From NCBI GenBank assembly GCA_963682175.1, contig OY821781.1:38081254-38145253 (forward strand): a stretch of 64,000 nt of DNA, in the 5' to 3' direction. The notes under the pieces are model-generated. The model was not told the DNA's origin. It worked only from the letters and a program-made list of their open reading frames with translations, and did no database searches. This document shows, piece by piece, positions 11,367-22,561 of the stretch; positions within the stretch are counted from its first letter, which is position 1, and each line of letters starts with the position of its first letter. The position numbers and the translations under genes were made by a program. The DNA is from Triglochin maritima. Taxonomy: Eukaryota > Streptophyta > Magnoliopsida > Alismatales > Juncaginaceae.

Positions 11367-12062
11367 ATTAGTCACTTGGTGGGTTCAAACTCCACCAGTA
11401 GCAAAGCGGCTAGAGTTTTCTCTTTTTCATTTTCTCTGGACTTATGTGCATATGTTCGTTCTATTAAATAATAATAAAACAATATTTTTTTATAAAAAAA
11501 GTTTCTATAATACTGATGTGCTTTCGTTCTCATCTATAACATGCACTCAAGACTAGAACTTGTAATTTGTTGATTACAAATCTACTATTTAAAGGTTGTA
11601 GAATTTTGTGGGATTATCTTCGTTTGTGAAAGAATTTGTTTCACGGGTGGAGAAGGACAACCTAAACGAGGGTTGCTCACGTGTTTGAGCATTGAATGAC
11701 AAATGCCGACCTAATGAAGTTCAAATAAAAAAAAATCTTAAGCGAGCTAAGCCTAGGAATTTTAGCATAAGTTGTACTAGACAACTGAGTGATGATAAAT
11801 TTATTATTTTCGAGTCTCAAAACCCTCATTTTCGCACCTTCAACTCAAAAGCCAAAATGTTCAAGAGTTATAAGATGAAGACAATATGTTTGCAACCCAC
11901 TACAAAAATCTTTCCATTTCAAAAAAAACTCTAGAAATCTCTCCTCACCAAGTCTCTAATTGGTAGCTAAAACCTTAACTCTAGTAGAGGCCAGTATATT
12001 AGAATAGATAAACCTAAACAAAGAGTTATCACTCCCCTTTTATATGTCCCGAGTAGAAACAA
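11367..12062. other. Intergenic spacer
   Basis: No gene or RNA seen. A short tRNA-like B-box resemblance (GGGTTCAAACTCC near 11383) is not part of a foldable tRNA. Confidence 0.5.
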
Positions 12063-12812
12063 TGTAACGCCCCGAGTCCGGACAAGTGTTTACTCGTCCG
12101 AACCCGGTGCGTTAAGATACGGTCCACGATCCCGACCGTTGCGCACTCTGATATTTATATCCATCTAATAGGCTCATAAATAATCTGAAAAATATAATCA
12201 ACAAATTGTGAGCTTAACAGCCCGCAAGTACCAACCATCAATCAAACATAATCATAATTATGTGGAAAATGATATATAATATGACATTCAGTCAATGAGC
12301 ACAACCAAAAGACATGCATCACAAATAATATGCATGCATAACAATCTGGAACCCTCATTCGGATTCGACCACATCATGTGCTTCTGAAATCTATCAATCA
12401 GTCAGACGCACACCTCGAAGCTCCACATTGCCCGCTAGGTAGCTCTTTCCTAAGTGGCTCAGTCAGAAACATACATACAACCACAAAACATGTCGACCGA
12501 AACACCACCATACAATCATATGCATATCAAATTCAATATCGATACTCAGCATGCATGCAACTACGAATATTAAGAAAGACAAACATGATATGAAACTGAA
12601 GAATAACGAATCAATACTTATCTCAAAATCTCTATTTTCTTCTTCTTTGATTTCTTCTCAAAATTCCATCTCTACTCAACTCACTTCATCTTAAATAGCC
12701 ATCCAACTCCACCGTCATGCCAAGTCACATGGTAAGGCATGGGAAAATTGCATTCACCCCCTTCTCCTAAAACCACACAAGCAACCAATTAGTCTTGATT
12801 AAATTCCTAACA
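12063..12812 (-). mobile_element. Possible LTR-type fragment
   Basis: Begins TGTAACGCCCCGAG and can be read to CCTAACA at 12812; in reverse orientation it starts TGTTAGGAATTTAATC and ends CGGGGCGTTACA, the terminal style of many long plant LTRs. No matching 5-bp target duplication was found (AACAA on the left, GGTTT on the right), so the right boundary is provisional. One isolated GTCGACCG lies at about 12490. No coding sequence. Confidence 0.4.
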
Positions 12813-13936
12813 GGTTTGGTTTCTCACAAACAGACTATAAGCAAAGTTTAAAATGACCTTAAAACAAGGGTCTAACTCAACCCAAGAACAAGCTCAATCG
12901 GATCCTTAAACAAGGTCTGATTCGGTCTTCGATTTTGGCTTTCTTTGTGAGCTTCAAACTGATTTCACGTTAATTCTTCACAAAACTTCCTCGCACGATC
13001 TTAGGTTGTTTCACGACTTGTATTGAGTCTTACCTCTCCAACTCGATCGATCGATCTCCATGAGTCATAGTTGTCGGAATTGTAGACTATTTCTAACCAT
13101 GCCTATGGTTCCCAATGATGCTTAAATTATGCATTTGACAACAAGTGATACTTTCACTAATCTTTTTTTTTGTTGGGTCAAATCCGATTGTTTTAACTTT
13201 CAAGAAAGCTTGATTAAATTAAAAAAACAAATTAACATGACATGAAGAACAAGAACCATGACTTAGCAAATTCCTACTGGTTTATAAAATAGTGTGTTAT
13301 ATTAATGTTTAATTTTGTAGGATTATATGGTTCAACAATCATCTACGACTAATAAGTTATTGTTCAGATGTGGTCTGTTTGAGAGAAAAAATATAGAAGG
13401 GGTGGACTTCTAAATGTTTTTTTGATGTGGTTCTAATTTAACTTTTAATTTGGAAGAATATCAATTTATCATGTTTAGTATTGTATATATTCGATCTTAT
13501 TTTTAGATTTTTTTTCCTGTTTTCATATTTTTCGTCGATTTGACAAAATGAGTCAAATCTACTCGTCACCTGATATCAGCAACAACCAAAGGTGGGATGT
13601 TCAAATCTTGATGCCAATTTTAAAACTTTGGTTATTTGATGATCCTAATTTGCTACAACTTTCACTTTCGATCTAATGTTACCTTACCTAATCCATATTA
13701 GTTTTTATATTGATTTTTGTTGGGAAATGGAGTTAGATTAATTGAGGACTTTCCTTCACTTGTGCGGCGATTTTTGCCCTAGATTTGTTGGTCATTTCTT
13801 TGCTTAAGTAAGATTAGCTTTGAGATTTAGCACAACTTGTAAAGATTTTTGGGGTTCGAATGTCCAAGATTTTTTGACCCTTTGAATTCTAATTCTTTTA
13901 GGTTATCTTTACAAATTTTTACTTTATGACCTAAAT
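12813..13936. other. Intergenic spacer
   Basis: AT-rich, no coding or RNA feature recognised. The last five bases (TAAAT) are the left target-site duplication of solo LTR A. Confidence 0.55.
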
Positions 13937-15117
13937 TGTAACATCCCGAAACAGCGGAAATTTAAAAATTTATAATCAAGACACAAGAACTCAATAATCA
14001 AAGACGGGACTGTTACTTCTCATAAAACAAATAGCGGTGCACCAAAATTACATCAGAGTTTGTCAAAATGATACATGATTACAACAAAACGACAACAGAA
14101 GATAAAACGTAATCATGTCGACCTCAGCGGTCCGAGAAGAGAATCCAACTCCAAAATACGCGTGCCCGCCGATCACCACCCAACTGGACCTACTGCGGTC
14201 CTGAAAAATATATAACAACGATGCCTGAGTTTCCAGAAGGAAACCCCGTATGCCAACTCACCTATATGCATGCATTACACAAGTGAACCTATCATACTAG
14301 TAGCATGTCATGGCATCGACAGAAAGTAAAACAGTTCCCCCGAAGGGTAAAACGGGACATCAGTCCGACAGTCAACATCAGGTCTCCCGCGGAGACCTAC
14401 TGCAGGCACATGCAGCCTTACAGCACGCGACATCGCACCCCCCACACGCAGCTACACTACTCAAGGGTTCGGCAGGGAGCCTCTGTCACGCCTGCGCGCA
14501 GATAGAATACAGATCTGCAAATCTCTGTGGTCGGAGCCACTGGGACCAACGGGGTCGTCGCCCGGAAGGTATAACAACAACATCTCGATAGGTGCCCAGT
14601 CGAGGAATCAACATAGCCGGAATATCCTCGGCCCAACAATCATCATCGCCGGCACAACCTCGGCGGCATCACCGGCACAGCATCGGTGGTCCATCACAAC
14701 GTCCGGCACAACATCGGACGGGTCCAGACCGAAGTCTACCAGGTCATCAGGCTCCACGAGCCGCAAACACCAACTGCGCCGCTATAAAAGCAGGGTAGCG
14801 ACCTCCGTAGCCCGTAGGCCGGTAGTCACCTCACCCAACGCCAGTTGCGTGCCCGCACAAACATCAACATTGGGATCCACGATCCCTCAGGCCTGCTATA
14901 CTACAATAAGTCCAATCCATCCAACACATTAGTCACGCTCCATACATGGAGGTGACGCGTCCCGAACACCCACACTCTTCCCAACGGCGGTCCCTGGGCA
15001 GGCACGCGGAACGCGCATACCGTCACCTCCCGGCTCACGCACAAGGCGAGGACACGGGTTTCCGTGGACAAAGTTGGCATTCAAAAAGGCAACCAGGAAT
15101 TCTGTCCTGGGCCCAAA

Positions 15118-15590
15118 CGGTCGACCGGAAGAGGTGATTCGGTCGACCGGTTCCAGAAAGGAATCTGTCGACTGTACGCCTAACACGGTCTACCGCTGCG
15201 CTCAAAACACAATCCCCAATGGTCTACCGAAGGTCTAAAACCGGTCGACCGAACGAGGTCAAAATCCGGAGTCTGGTCAACATCAAAATCAAACTATCGG
15301 TCGACCGACTCAGGGGTCCCGGTCGACCGAAAACTAACATGGCATTTCTACATCGTTTTAAACTATCGGTCGACCGACTCAGGGGTCTCGGTCGACCGAT
15401 AACAGATAAGGTCAACCTATTATTCTACGTCATATAACGGTCGACCGAACGAAAACCAACGTCCGAACAGCATGCATAAAAAACCAATAAACTTAAGTTC
15501 TGGTCGACCGAACCCAAGGACACGGTTGACCGAAACACAACAGACAGACAAAATACATGCATTCGGTCGCCCGAAGGGTCCGGTCGACCG
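15118..15590. promoter_or_regulatory. CGGTCGACCG palindrome array in solo LTR A
   Basis: Pairs with start-to-start spacing of 22 bp: 15118/15140, 15220/15242, 15298/15320, 15367/15389, 15438/15460 (second member decayed) and 15501/15523; 15165/15186 is 21 bp and 15564/15581 is 17 bp. Distances between pairs vary from 47 to 78 bp, so only the pair spacing is held constant. Decayed members include CGGTTGACCG, CGGTCTACCG and CGGTCGCCCG. Confidence 0.85.
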
Positions 15591-15874
15591 TTGGTCGTCT
15601 TCAACCTCGCGCCAGCCGAGGTTTCTTCACCAAAACTCAACGTCGGAGAGGTCTCCGACCTCCTCCGACCGACCAACACAATCCTCTCTTGAGGGTTAAC
15701 AATAAAACCACACTAGAGAGCGGCATACCTCACGCAAGGACGACGAATCCGGTAGACCTCGAGCACGCGCCTCTCCTTCTCCGGACGTCTGACCTCCTCC
15801 CGCACGAAGTCCTCGCCTCCTCTGATCGTCTCCTCTGCTGGATGAAGGAGAAGAAGAATGAAATGGAGAGAAAT

Positions 15875-15896
15875 GAGAGAGAGAGAGAGAGAGAGA
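15875..15896. repeat. (GA)11 microsatellite inside solo LTR A
   Basis: GAGAGA.. run in the CT/GA-rich leader segment of the LTR. A comparable GA-rich stretch lies at about 11200-11255 in copy C, so it is an ancestral feature of the family. Confidence 0.8.
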
Positions 15897-16078
15897 AAAT
15901 CACGTTTAAAACCCAACACCCCTCCTCGCTACAGTGCCCTACACGAGAGCCCACACCTCCCCCTCACGTCTACAGTGTGCGCCCCTCTTCTCTTCCCCAC
16001 GCACTCCTCATCTCCCCATGCAAACCCCCTTCTAATCCTCCATTAACCCTAAAACCGGGTTAGGGTTCTAACATAAAT

Positions 16079-17092
16079 TCTTGACACTTTGCTTGCATGA
16101 AAGACACATGTGGTATGTCCCAAATCTTGAGGGTCTTCTCACTCCTTTGCGAGACACATTTTATTTACTTGAAGATTTTTCTTGTTTCCAAGAGATTTGG
16201 TAATTTCTTGCGTGAATTTTGTGTTTCTTGTAAGTCCACAAGTGAGGTATAAAATGAGATAGAAAGGACATAAGGAGTGATCGAGTAAGAAGGAAATGAG
16301 CTACAGAATTTGCATTTAAGCAGATACAGATCACTCAAGAATAAATTTTCGATATCACTCTTTTGTAAGCGTACCCAAACAAAAATCTCATTCGAAATTG
16401 AATCGTCTGATGATCAAATCTTTCCTACAAATCTCATTATTCCAGCTCATGCATCCCTAAAGCTTTTGGGACGATGCTTTTCTATCTACTTTCCAAACTA
16501 CTAAACATAAAATATTTATTTATATGAACTATGTTTGATCTTTGGTGTTTGATTTGCGTAGTTTGGTGGATGCATGTTCGACCTACCAACTTTATCGCAT
16601 CACAATCAAATAAAAACATTGATAGTCACCGACACAGATGTGTGATGAGCACATGTTGTTTTGAACTGTTGGTTGTCTGTCGAGTTGTTCTCAACAATCT
16701 AAGAATGTCTCTCAACCCATGTTCTTAATTTCTCAACAAACCATAACAGTACACGTTTTGGTTACAGAGTTGTAAATAAGGACAAGATCTAGTTTGAGTA
16801 ATTGCATTTGCTACATGTCATTGGCTGGTTGGGAGTCAGAGTCAAGTTCAGGTGATTGCTACATATTTTATGTGCATTCGCACAAAAATAAAGGGAAAAA
16901 ATAAAATTATATGTTGTCGTCGATATTTAGTAGTTACATTACACTTCAGCCAACTAGAAATGGTAGGATTTTAGATGTGACCTTAACTCTCAATTTTTCT
17001 AGTTAAAGCTTTGATATAATTTATTGTGATTGTGGTTAATATTTTTCAGTCAGTTAACACCGTCGTAACATACAATTGATAATGAATCTTTA
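16079..17092. other. Intergenic spacer
   Basis: About 1 kb of AT-rich DNA between solo LTR A and the Harbinger element. No gene, RNA or repeat recognised. Confidence 0.55.
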
Positions 17093-17107
17093 GAGCACCC
17101 TTAACGG

Positions 17108-17382
17108 GGAGGGCGCCTCCTGGGCGCCCATTCGGGTGTCGGAGCTCCCGAATGGACGCCCAGGGCTCCATCGGGTGGGGGGCACGTGTTGCCTCCCCTG
17201 GTTCTTTTTTTATTTTTTTTATTTTAGTGGAGGATTTGTTATTAGGAGGGCGCCTCCTGGTCGCCCATTCGGGCGTCGGAGCTCCCGAATGGACGCCCAA
17301 GGCTCCATCGGGTGGGGGGCACATGTTGCCCCCTGGTTCTTTTTTTTAATTTGTTTTTATTTTAGTGGAGGATTTGTTATTA
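17108..17382. repeat. Two tandem copies of a 137-bp GC-rich module
   Basis: Copy 1 is 17108-17244 and copy 2 is 17245-17382. Each starts GGAGGGCGCCTCCTGG, contains CATTCGGG..GGAGCTCCCGAATGGACGCC (a near-palindrome around GGAGCTCC) and GGTGGGGGGCAC, and ends TTTAGTGGAGGATTTGTTATTA. The copies differ at a few positions only. The module is part of the left subterminal region of the Harbinger element, and GGAGCTCC with its arms can form a hairpin. Confidence 0.88.
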
Positions 17383-17617
17383 TAGTTAATTGATAATGTA
17401 TTAAGTATTTTTTAGTAATGTTGGGTGATAATTTTTAATTATTGTGGGATCACTGTTTAATCACGCGTGTATTATGTAGTCACGTTTGCACTGTGCATTC
17501 ACGCGTGTACTGTGGAACGGATACCTCTATCTACTCCCAACTATAAATACAAGTACATATCTCCTTTAACTCCCCACATCTTCTTAAATCATTCGTTATT
17601 ATTAGCTTCTCATCTCA

Positions 17618-18888
17618 ATGTCAGATAATAGTTCAAATGCCGCTCAATCCGACGATGACAAATACAGTGAGACCTTCGATATGATTGACCGTGCTATTGA
17701 TTTGGCCGCCCGGGCTGTGTATGTAGGCTTCGTCGAAGGAGAACGAAGAACCCAGATAGAGACCGTGAACTTGGTTACAGACGCCTTATGGACTATGATT
17801 TTTCTGACAACTCTGTCTATTCTGATTCTCTTTTCAGGAGAAGATTTTGGATGCAAAAACATATCTTTCTATGCATTCACAATGTTGTTGAAGCATCTGA
17901 TGTCTTCTTCCAACGAACACCGGATGCAACTGGTAGAATGAGCATTTCCGGATTACAAAAAACAACGACAACAATACTAATGCTAGCTTATGACGTGACA
18001 GCTGATGTGATCGATGAGTACTTACGAATGAGTGCAACAACATCTAGAAATGTCTTCCCCAAATTCTGCAAAGGTGTTATTAACATCTTCGGCCCTGAGT
18101 ATTTATGCCGACAAACTGCAAATGATTTGGCACGATTACTCCACGTCGGTGAGCAACGTGGGTTCCTAGGTATGATAGGGAGTATCGATTGTATGCACTG
18201 AGTTTGGAAAAACTGCCCGGCTGCTTGGATGTGACAACATCAAGGGCGTTCTGGGAGACCAACCCTGGTCCTTGAAGCGGTGACATTGTACGACTTATGG
18301 ATCTGACATTCCTTCTTTGGAATTCCGAGTTCGGCCAACAACTTGAACGTCCTGCAACAATCTTCAGTTTTCGACGACATACTGGAAGGTTGAACTCCCT
18401 CTGTAAATTATGAGGTAAATGATGTTCAATATGATATGGGATACTATCTTACTGATGATATTTATCCACAGTGGGCCGCCTTCATTTAATCCATCCTTCA
18501 CCTTCAAACCCCGAAGCACAGGTTGTTTGCTGAAGTGCAGGAGGTGACGTGATGTTAAAGATGTAGAACGCGCTTTCGGAGTGTTGCAAGAGAGGTGAGC
18601 GATCATCAAAATCCCGCTCTCGCCTGGAGTAAGGACGTACTATCCAAAATAATGTCAGCTTGCATCATCATGCATAACATGATTGTGGAGGACGAACGCG
18701 ACTCTTACGTCAATTTTGGAGATTTTGGCGAATTTATGGAAGATCGACCTGGAACTTCTGCTGAGGAAACACGATATTCGACCTATCGTATAGCAGATAT
18801 TCACAAGTTTTTTGCCAATCAAGATCGGGTGCGTGACATGAATCAACATTTGGATCTGAAAGACAATTTAATCGAGCATATATGGTAA
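17618..18888 (+). pseudogene. PIF/Harbinger transposase remnant
   Basis: The N-terminal part reads from ATG at 17618 for about 55 codons, then needs a frame change near 17780 to continue through Arg-Arg-Arg-Phe-Trp, the SIS-GLQK-type segment and GMIGSIDCMH (17788-18198). The family motif continues with Trp, but here the codon is TGA (18199-18201). After further stops and frame shifts the C-terminal part is recognisable at 18559-18885 (DVERAFGVLQ, then IMSACIIMHNMIVEDE). These match the DDE_Tnp_4 domain of plant Harbinger transposases. At least three stops and several shifts make it non-functional. Confidence 0.85.
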
Positions 18889-19694
18889 CGTTACGGACGA
18901 GGAGCGGTTTGAACATGAGTTTAACGTAATTTCTAATGTTCTATTTCGAAGTCCAGTTTATGTAATATGTATTATCGTTTGTTAACTTTGAATGTAATAT
19001 TTAGAATTTAAGTTTATGTAATATGTAACGTGGTTTCGTAATATTTAATAATAATTTCGTGATTTAATAGTAAAAATTAAATAGTTTCGAATTAAAGTAA
19101 TTAGAAGTAGTAATTACAATTAATATTATGTAAAATATAATTTGTTAAATGTTGTGTAAGAATTAAAATTGTCTAATTAATAAATGATGTGGAGGAAAGA
19201 GAGTGTAGGGTGAGTGGGGTAGCGTGACATGGTTAAGGGTTTTTTTGGGTGGGTGAGGTGAGTTGACGGGGTGAAGTGATAAGCTAATGTGACAGGTACT
19301 TTTCGGGCGTTCTGTTTTCTCTCTCAGTCACGTCAACTTTTCTTTCTGTCACGTCAACACAAAACAACCTCCAAAATTTTACTTAACCACATATAGAAAC
19401 AATTCAAGCGCTCTACATTCTCTTCCATCCACGTCATTTGGGAATCAATTTTGGACAAAAGACAAAAAAAATTAAAACATTTAAAAAATTATAAACAAAT
19501 AAAAAACAAATTTTCATAAAAATAATTTAAAAAACAATTTAAAATAATTGTTAAAATAATCATTAACATATTTAAATATTTTAAAAAAATAACCATGACT
19601 CACCCACCTAAAATTTCCACCGACGGGTAGAAATTCAACCTACGTGGCCGGTCTACGGTACGGCCAGGGCCAACCGTAGCCGTCAAGATTGCTC

Positions 19695-20337
19695 TTTAGT
19701 GTACAAATAAATGGGAGAACAGAATTTGACTTTAGCAACCTAGGGATCTTAAATCGCATTGCATTCTGAAATGAATTGACTATTTGGGTCCAACAATTGG
19801 ACAATTTGTAATAATTTTTTTAAAAAGGCAAAATGACAAATTTTACTGCTGGAGCACTCGTCACATCTCTCTCTAATTTACACTATTTTCCACTTGTAAA
19901 GGAAAAAACGTTAAACTACCAGGACCGATAAGAACTTTCTGTTGAAAGTTGGTGAAAGATTATATTTTTTTTCGAATAAAAGTTGGTGCAAGATGTTCAC
20001 TTAAACTTTAGGAATGGACTTTTGGAACTTCAAAATCTAAACCGTGTGATATATGAATATATTTTTATTTTTGAATATCAATACTACAAAATCTTCCATT
20101 ATGTCCAAGAACTTATTAATAAGTTTACCCTATTTTTCCAGGAATGGGTAATTTAACAAAATACAAGAAAAGTTTCCACAATTTTGATATCTTACCGTCA
20201 TCAAACAATTGATCCGACCTATGGAATATGGATATGAAAATGAGGAAGATATCCAGAAAAACAGGATTTAGAGGGAAAAATTTGCAACAAAAAATAATGT
20301 ATGGAAAACTCAAAGTTGAAAAATACAATCATAGATA
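19695..20337. other. Intergenic spacer
   Basis: AT-rich, no feature recognised. It ends at the TSD CTTTG (20338-20342) of the next element. Confidence 0.5.
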
Positions 20338-20342
20338 CTTTG

Positions 20343-20391
20343 TGTTGAAAATACACGGCTCAGACATGAAGAGTCATCATCGCCCAACCTC
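20343..20391 (+). repeat. 5' LTR stub
   Basis: TGTTGAAAATACACGGCTC and the following bases through CGCCCAACCTC match the start of the 3' LTR (26621-26669) with three or four differences. Homology stops abruptly after CCTC. Confidence 0.85.
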
Positions 20392-21376
20392 ACGGGACGC
20401 ACAACAAAACCAAGCGTCGATGACACAAAGATCGAAGAATTACAGACCGCCGATCATTTTGCAATGACATGAGTACTCAACTCCATGCAACCTCAGATAG
20501 CAGAGCTGTTTATCTACTCCAACTCGGCCAAAGAGCTCTGGGACTCCATTCACGATCTGTATGGTAAGCAACAAAACTTCGCCCATGTTTTTAAAGTCAA
20601 GCAAGAACTAGCGCAAACAAAACAAGGGTCAAAATCTGTAACTGAATATCTCGGTGCACTTAAAAGCCAGTGGGACGAGCTCGGGGTTTATGAACCACCG
20701 AGCAACGATCCTAAAATTATTAAGGAAAGAGACGAGCAGAATCGGGTCTACCAGTTCTTGGTAGGACTCGATCCTAGCTACGAGCCTCTAAAATCACAAA
20801 TACTACTATCATCAGAGCTTCTGCCCTTCACTCAAATCATTGCGATGGTACAACGGGAAGAAACCCGAAGACATGCCATGCCTAAAACCAACAGCAGAGA
20901 AAACCAAGCGTTTGCCACAATACAACGCCAAAACCAAAGAGGAAAATGACACTTCGGAAAACACAAGGACGAACAATGTGACAACTGCAAGAAATAGGGA
21001 CACAATCGCGACAGGTGCTGGTTCCTCTACCCGCACCTCCGGCCACCAAAAGATGGAACCAGAGAAAGAAGGAGCGATAACAGAGGAAACCCTAACACTA
21101 GCGGCAGACCAAACGTCGCCTCCCAAAACCCTAACACTAATTTCGGAGGCGAAAAACCAAAATGGGCACAAACCGGGTCTGGATCCGGAAGTCGAGGGTA
21201 TTTATCCTCTGATTATGCGGATATCCAATTACCCGATCTCGGGAATAAAGCAAACGAGCACACCGGGTCGGATCTGGATCCGCGTATTAGTGCTGATGGG
21301 CATGGGCTCGGGTCAGCTGGTTATGGGCTCCATTCTTCAAGTGACCATGAGCCATGATCTATACACAAAGAATTAG
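20392..21376 (+). pseudogene. Copia gag remnant
   Basis: The retained gag core at 20485-20949 reads IAELFIYSNSAKELWDSIHD, then QELAQTKQGSKSVTEYL and YQFLVGLDPSYEPLKSQIL, typical of the UBN2/retrotrans_gag domain of Copia gag. A frame shift follows. The zinc knuckle is still readable at about 20978-21019 as Cys-Asp-Asn-Cys-Lys-Lys-stop-Gly-His-Asn-Arg-Asp-Arg-Cys, with a TAG in the middle. The N-terminus is missing because of the deletion joining the LTR stub to gag. Confidence 0.8.
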
Positions 21377-21391
21377 GCCCACCTCAACAGC

Positions 21392-22561
21392 TTGCTGCAC
21401 ATTTCCGGTCAAAATCAGAACCAACAAGGTAATGGGTCAGGTATTATTTCAACTCACATCTCTTGTAATCATACTTTTACCCCTAGTTCATGGATTATAG
21501 ACACTGGAGCCACTGACCACATGACCGGAAATAAAGATCTTATATGCAATATTCAAAATCACCCAAACGTGAACAAGTTCGTGACTATGGCAAATGGAAA
21601 TCAAGTAAAAATTAGCGGTACAGGACAATCAACATTCCTAAATAACACATCTGAAAATATATTATATGTCCCCGAATTTACATCTAGCCTTCTGTCTGTT
21701 GCAAAGATAACAAAAAAAATTAATTGTAATGTTATTTTCTCACCATATGATGTGTTATTTCAGGACCGAGTATCAGGGAGGATGATTGGTAGATGCACTC
21801 TCATCAATGGCCTTTACATACTTGAAAAATCGAATAATACCTTCCATGCAAATAATGCGTCCCATTATACACTTGATCTTCTGCATAAACGCATGGGACA
21901 CCCATCTTTTCCCGTTTTGAAAAAAAATCCTAGCATAAATCCAAACATTGAATTATGTTGTGAAACATGTCGTCTTGCAAAACAAACCAGGTTACCTTTT
22001 CATTCCTCTACCACTAAAACTAGGAAACCTTTAGAACTGGTCCACTCTGACATTTGGGGCCCTGCTCCAGTTGAGTCATATAATGGTTTTAAGTATTTTA
22101 TCACTTTTATCGATGATTTTTCTCGTACCACTTGGTTATACCTGCTTAAGTCCAAATCTGAAGTTTTTGCTATTTTTTGCGAATATGTTGTCTTGGTTGA
22201 AAACATGTATGACACGAAAATTAAAACGTTTAGGTCAGATAATGGCGTTGAATACACTAGCACTCTATTTCAAACCTTTTTAAAAGAAAAAGGTATTTAT
22301 CATCAAACTACTTGTATAAATACCCCTGAACAAAATGGTATCTCCGAAAGAAAAAACCGACATCTTCTAAATGTCACTCGATCCCTTTTATTTCAAACCA
22401 AAGTTCCCACAAATTTTTGGTCTGAGACTATTTTAACCGTTGTTTATCTTATCAATCGACTACCTAGCCCTATTCTTGAAAATAAACAACCCTTGGAAAT
22501 TTTGAATAAAAGAAAGATGGGTGTTGATCATCTCAAGGTTTTTGGTTGTGTTTGTTATGTA
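21392..22561 (+). pseudogene. Copia protease and integrase, interrupted
   Basis: The frame is open through the protease motif Ile-Ile-Asp-Thr-Gly-Ala-Thr-Asp-His-Met, GAG-pre-integrase (LHKRMGHPSF), the integrase core (LVHSDIWGP, FIDDFSRTTW, FRSDNGVEY) and NGISERKNRHLL. It stops exactly where the solo LTR enters, in the codons for Cys-Val-Cys-Tyr-Val. The reading resumes at 24603 (His-Lys-Lys-Arg) once the insert and one copy of ATGTA are removed. Confidence 0.85.

Larger units (their letters stand above)
13937..16073 (-). mobile_element. Solo LTR, long-LTR family, copy A
   Basis: Starts TGTAACATCCCGAAAC and ends GGGTTCTAACA, i.e. TGTTAG..GTTACA when read in its own minus orientation, flanked by a perfect TSD TAAAT (13932-13936 and 16074-16078). 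2137 bp, no coding domain. Homologous end to end with copy B (33912-44091 after removing its inserts): the 13937-14230 segment matches the reverse complement of about 43770-44091. In its own orientation it has TTTTAAAC and a GA/CT-rich leader near 15875-15910, the palindrome array downstream, then a GCCGGCA/CATCGG-rich tract (about 14640-14730). Confidence 0.88.
17093..19694 (+). mobile_element. Degraded PIF/Harbinger transposon
   Basis: The termini are inverted repeats: GAGCACCCTTAACGG on the left against GAGCAATCTTGACGG (reverse complement) on the right. TTA precedes the left end and occurs 1 bp beyond the right end, the usual PIF/Harbinger target TTA with a one-base ambiguity. Inside is a decayed transposase (17618-18888). 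The left subterminal region contains a duplicated GC-rich module. The right end is AT-rich with CACGTCAAC motifs. Confidence 0.8.

Noticed and set aside
11367..11480. Possible SINE or tRNA fragment with a GGGTTCAAACTCC B-box-like word and A-rich end
   Set aside because: No A-box at the right distance and no cloverleaf; too weak to annotate.
9601..16073. Solo LTRs C and A as the two LTRs of one 6.5-kb element
   Set aside because: Same orientation, but each has its own flanking 5-bp duplication, their lengths differ by about 370 bp, divergence is high, and no retroelement coding lies between.
17046..17393. Overlapping open frames at the Harbinger left end
   Set aside because: Both strands are open because of the duplicated GC-rich module; no protein family recognised.
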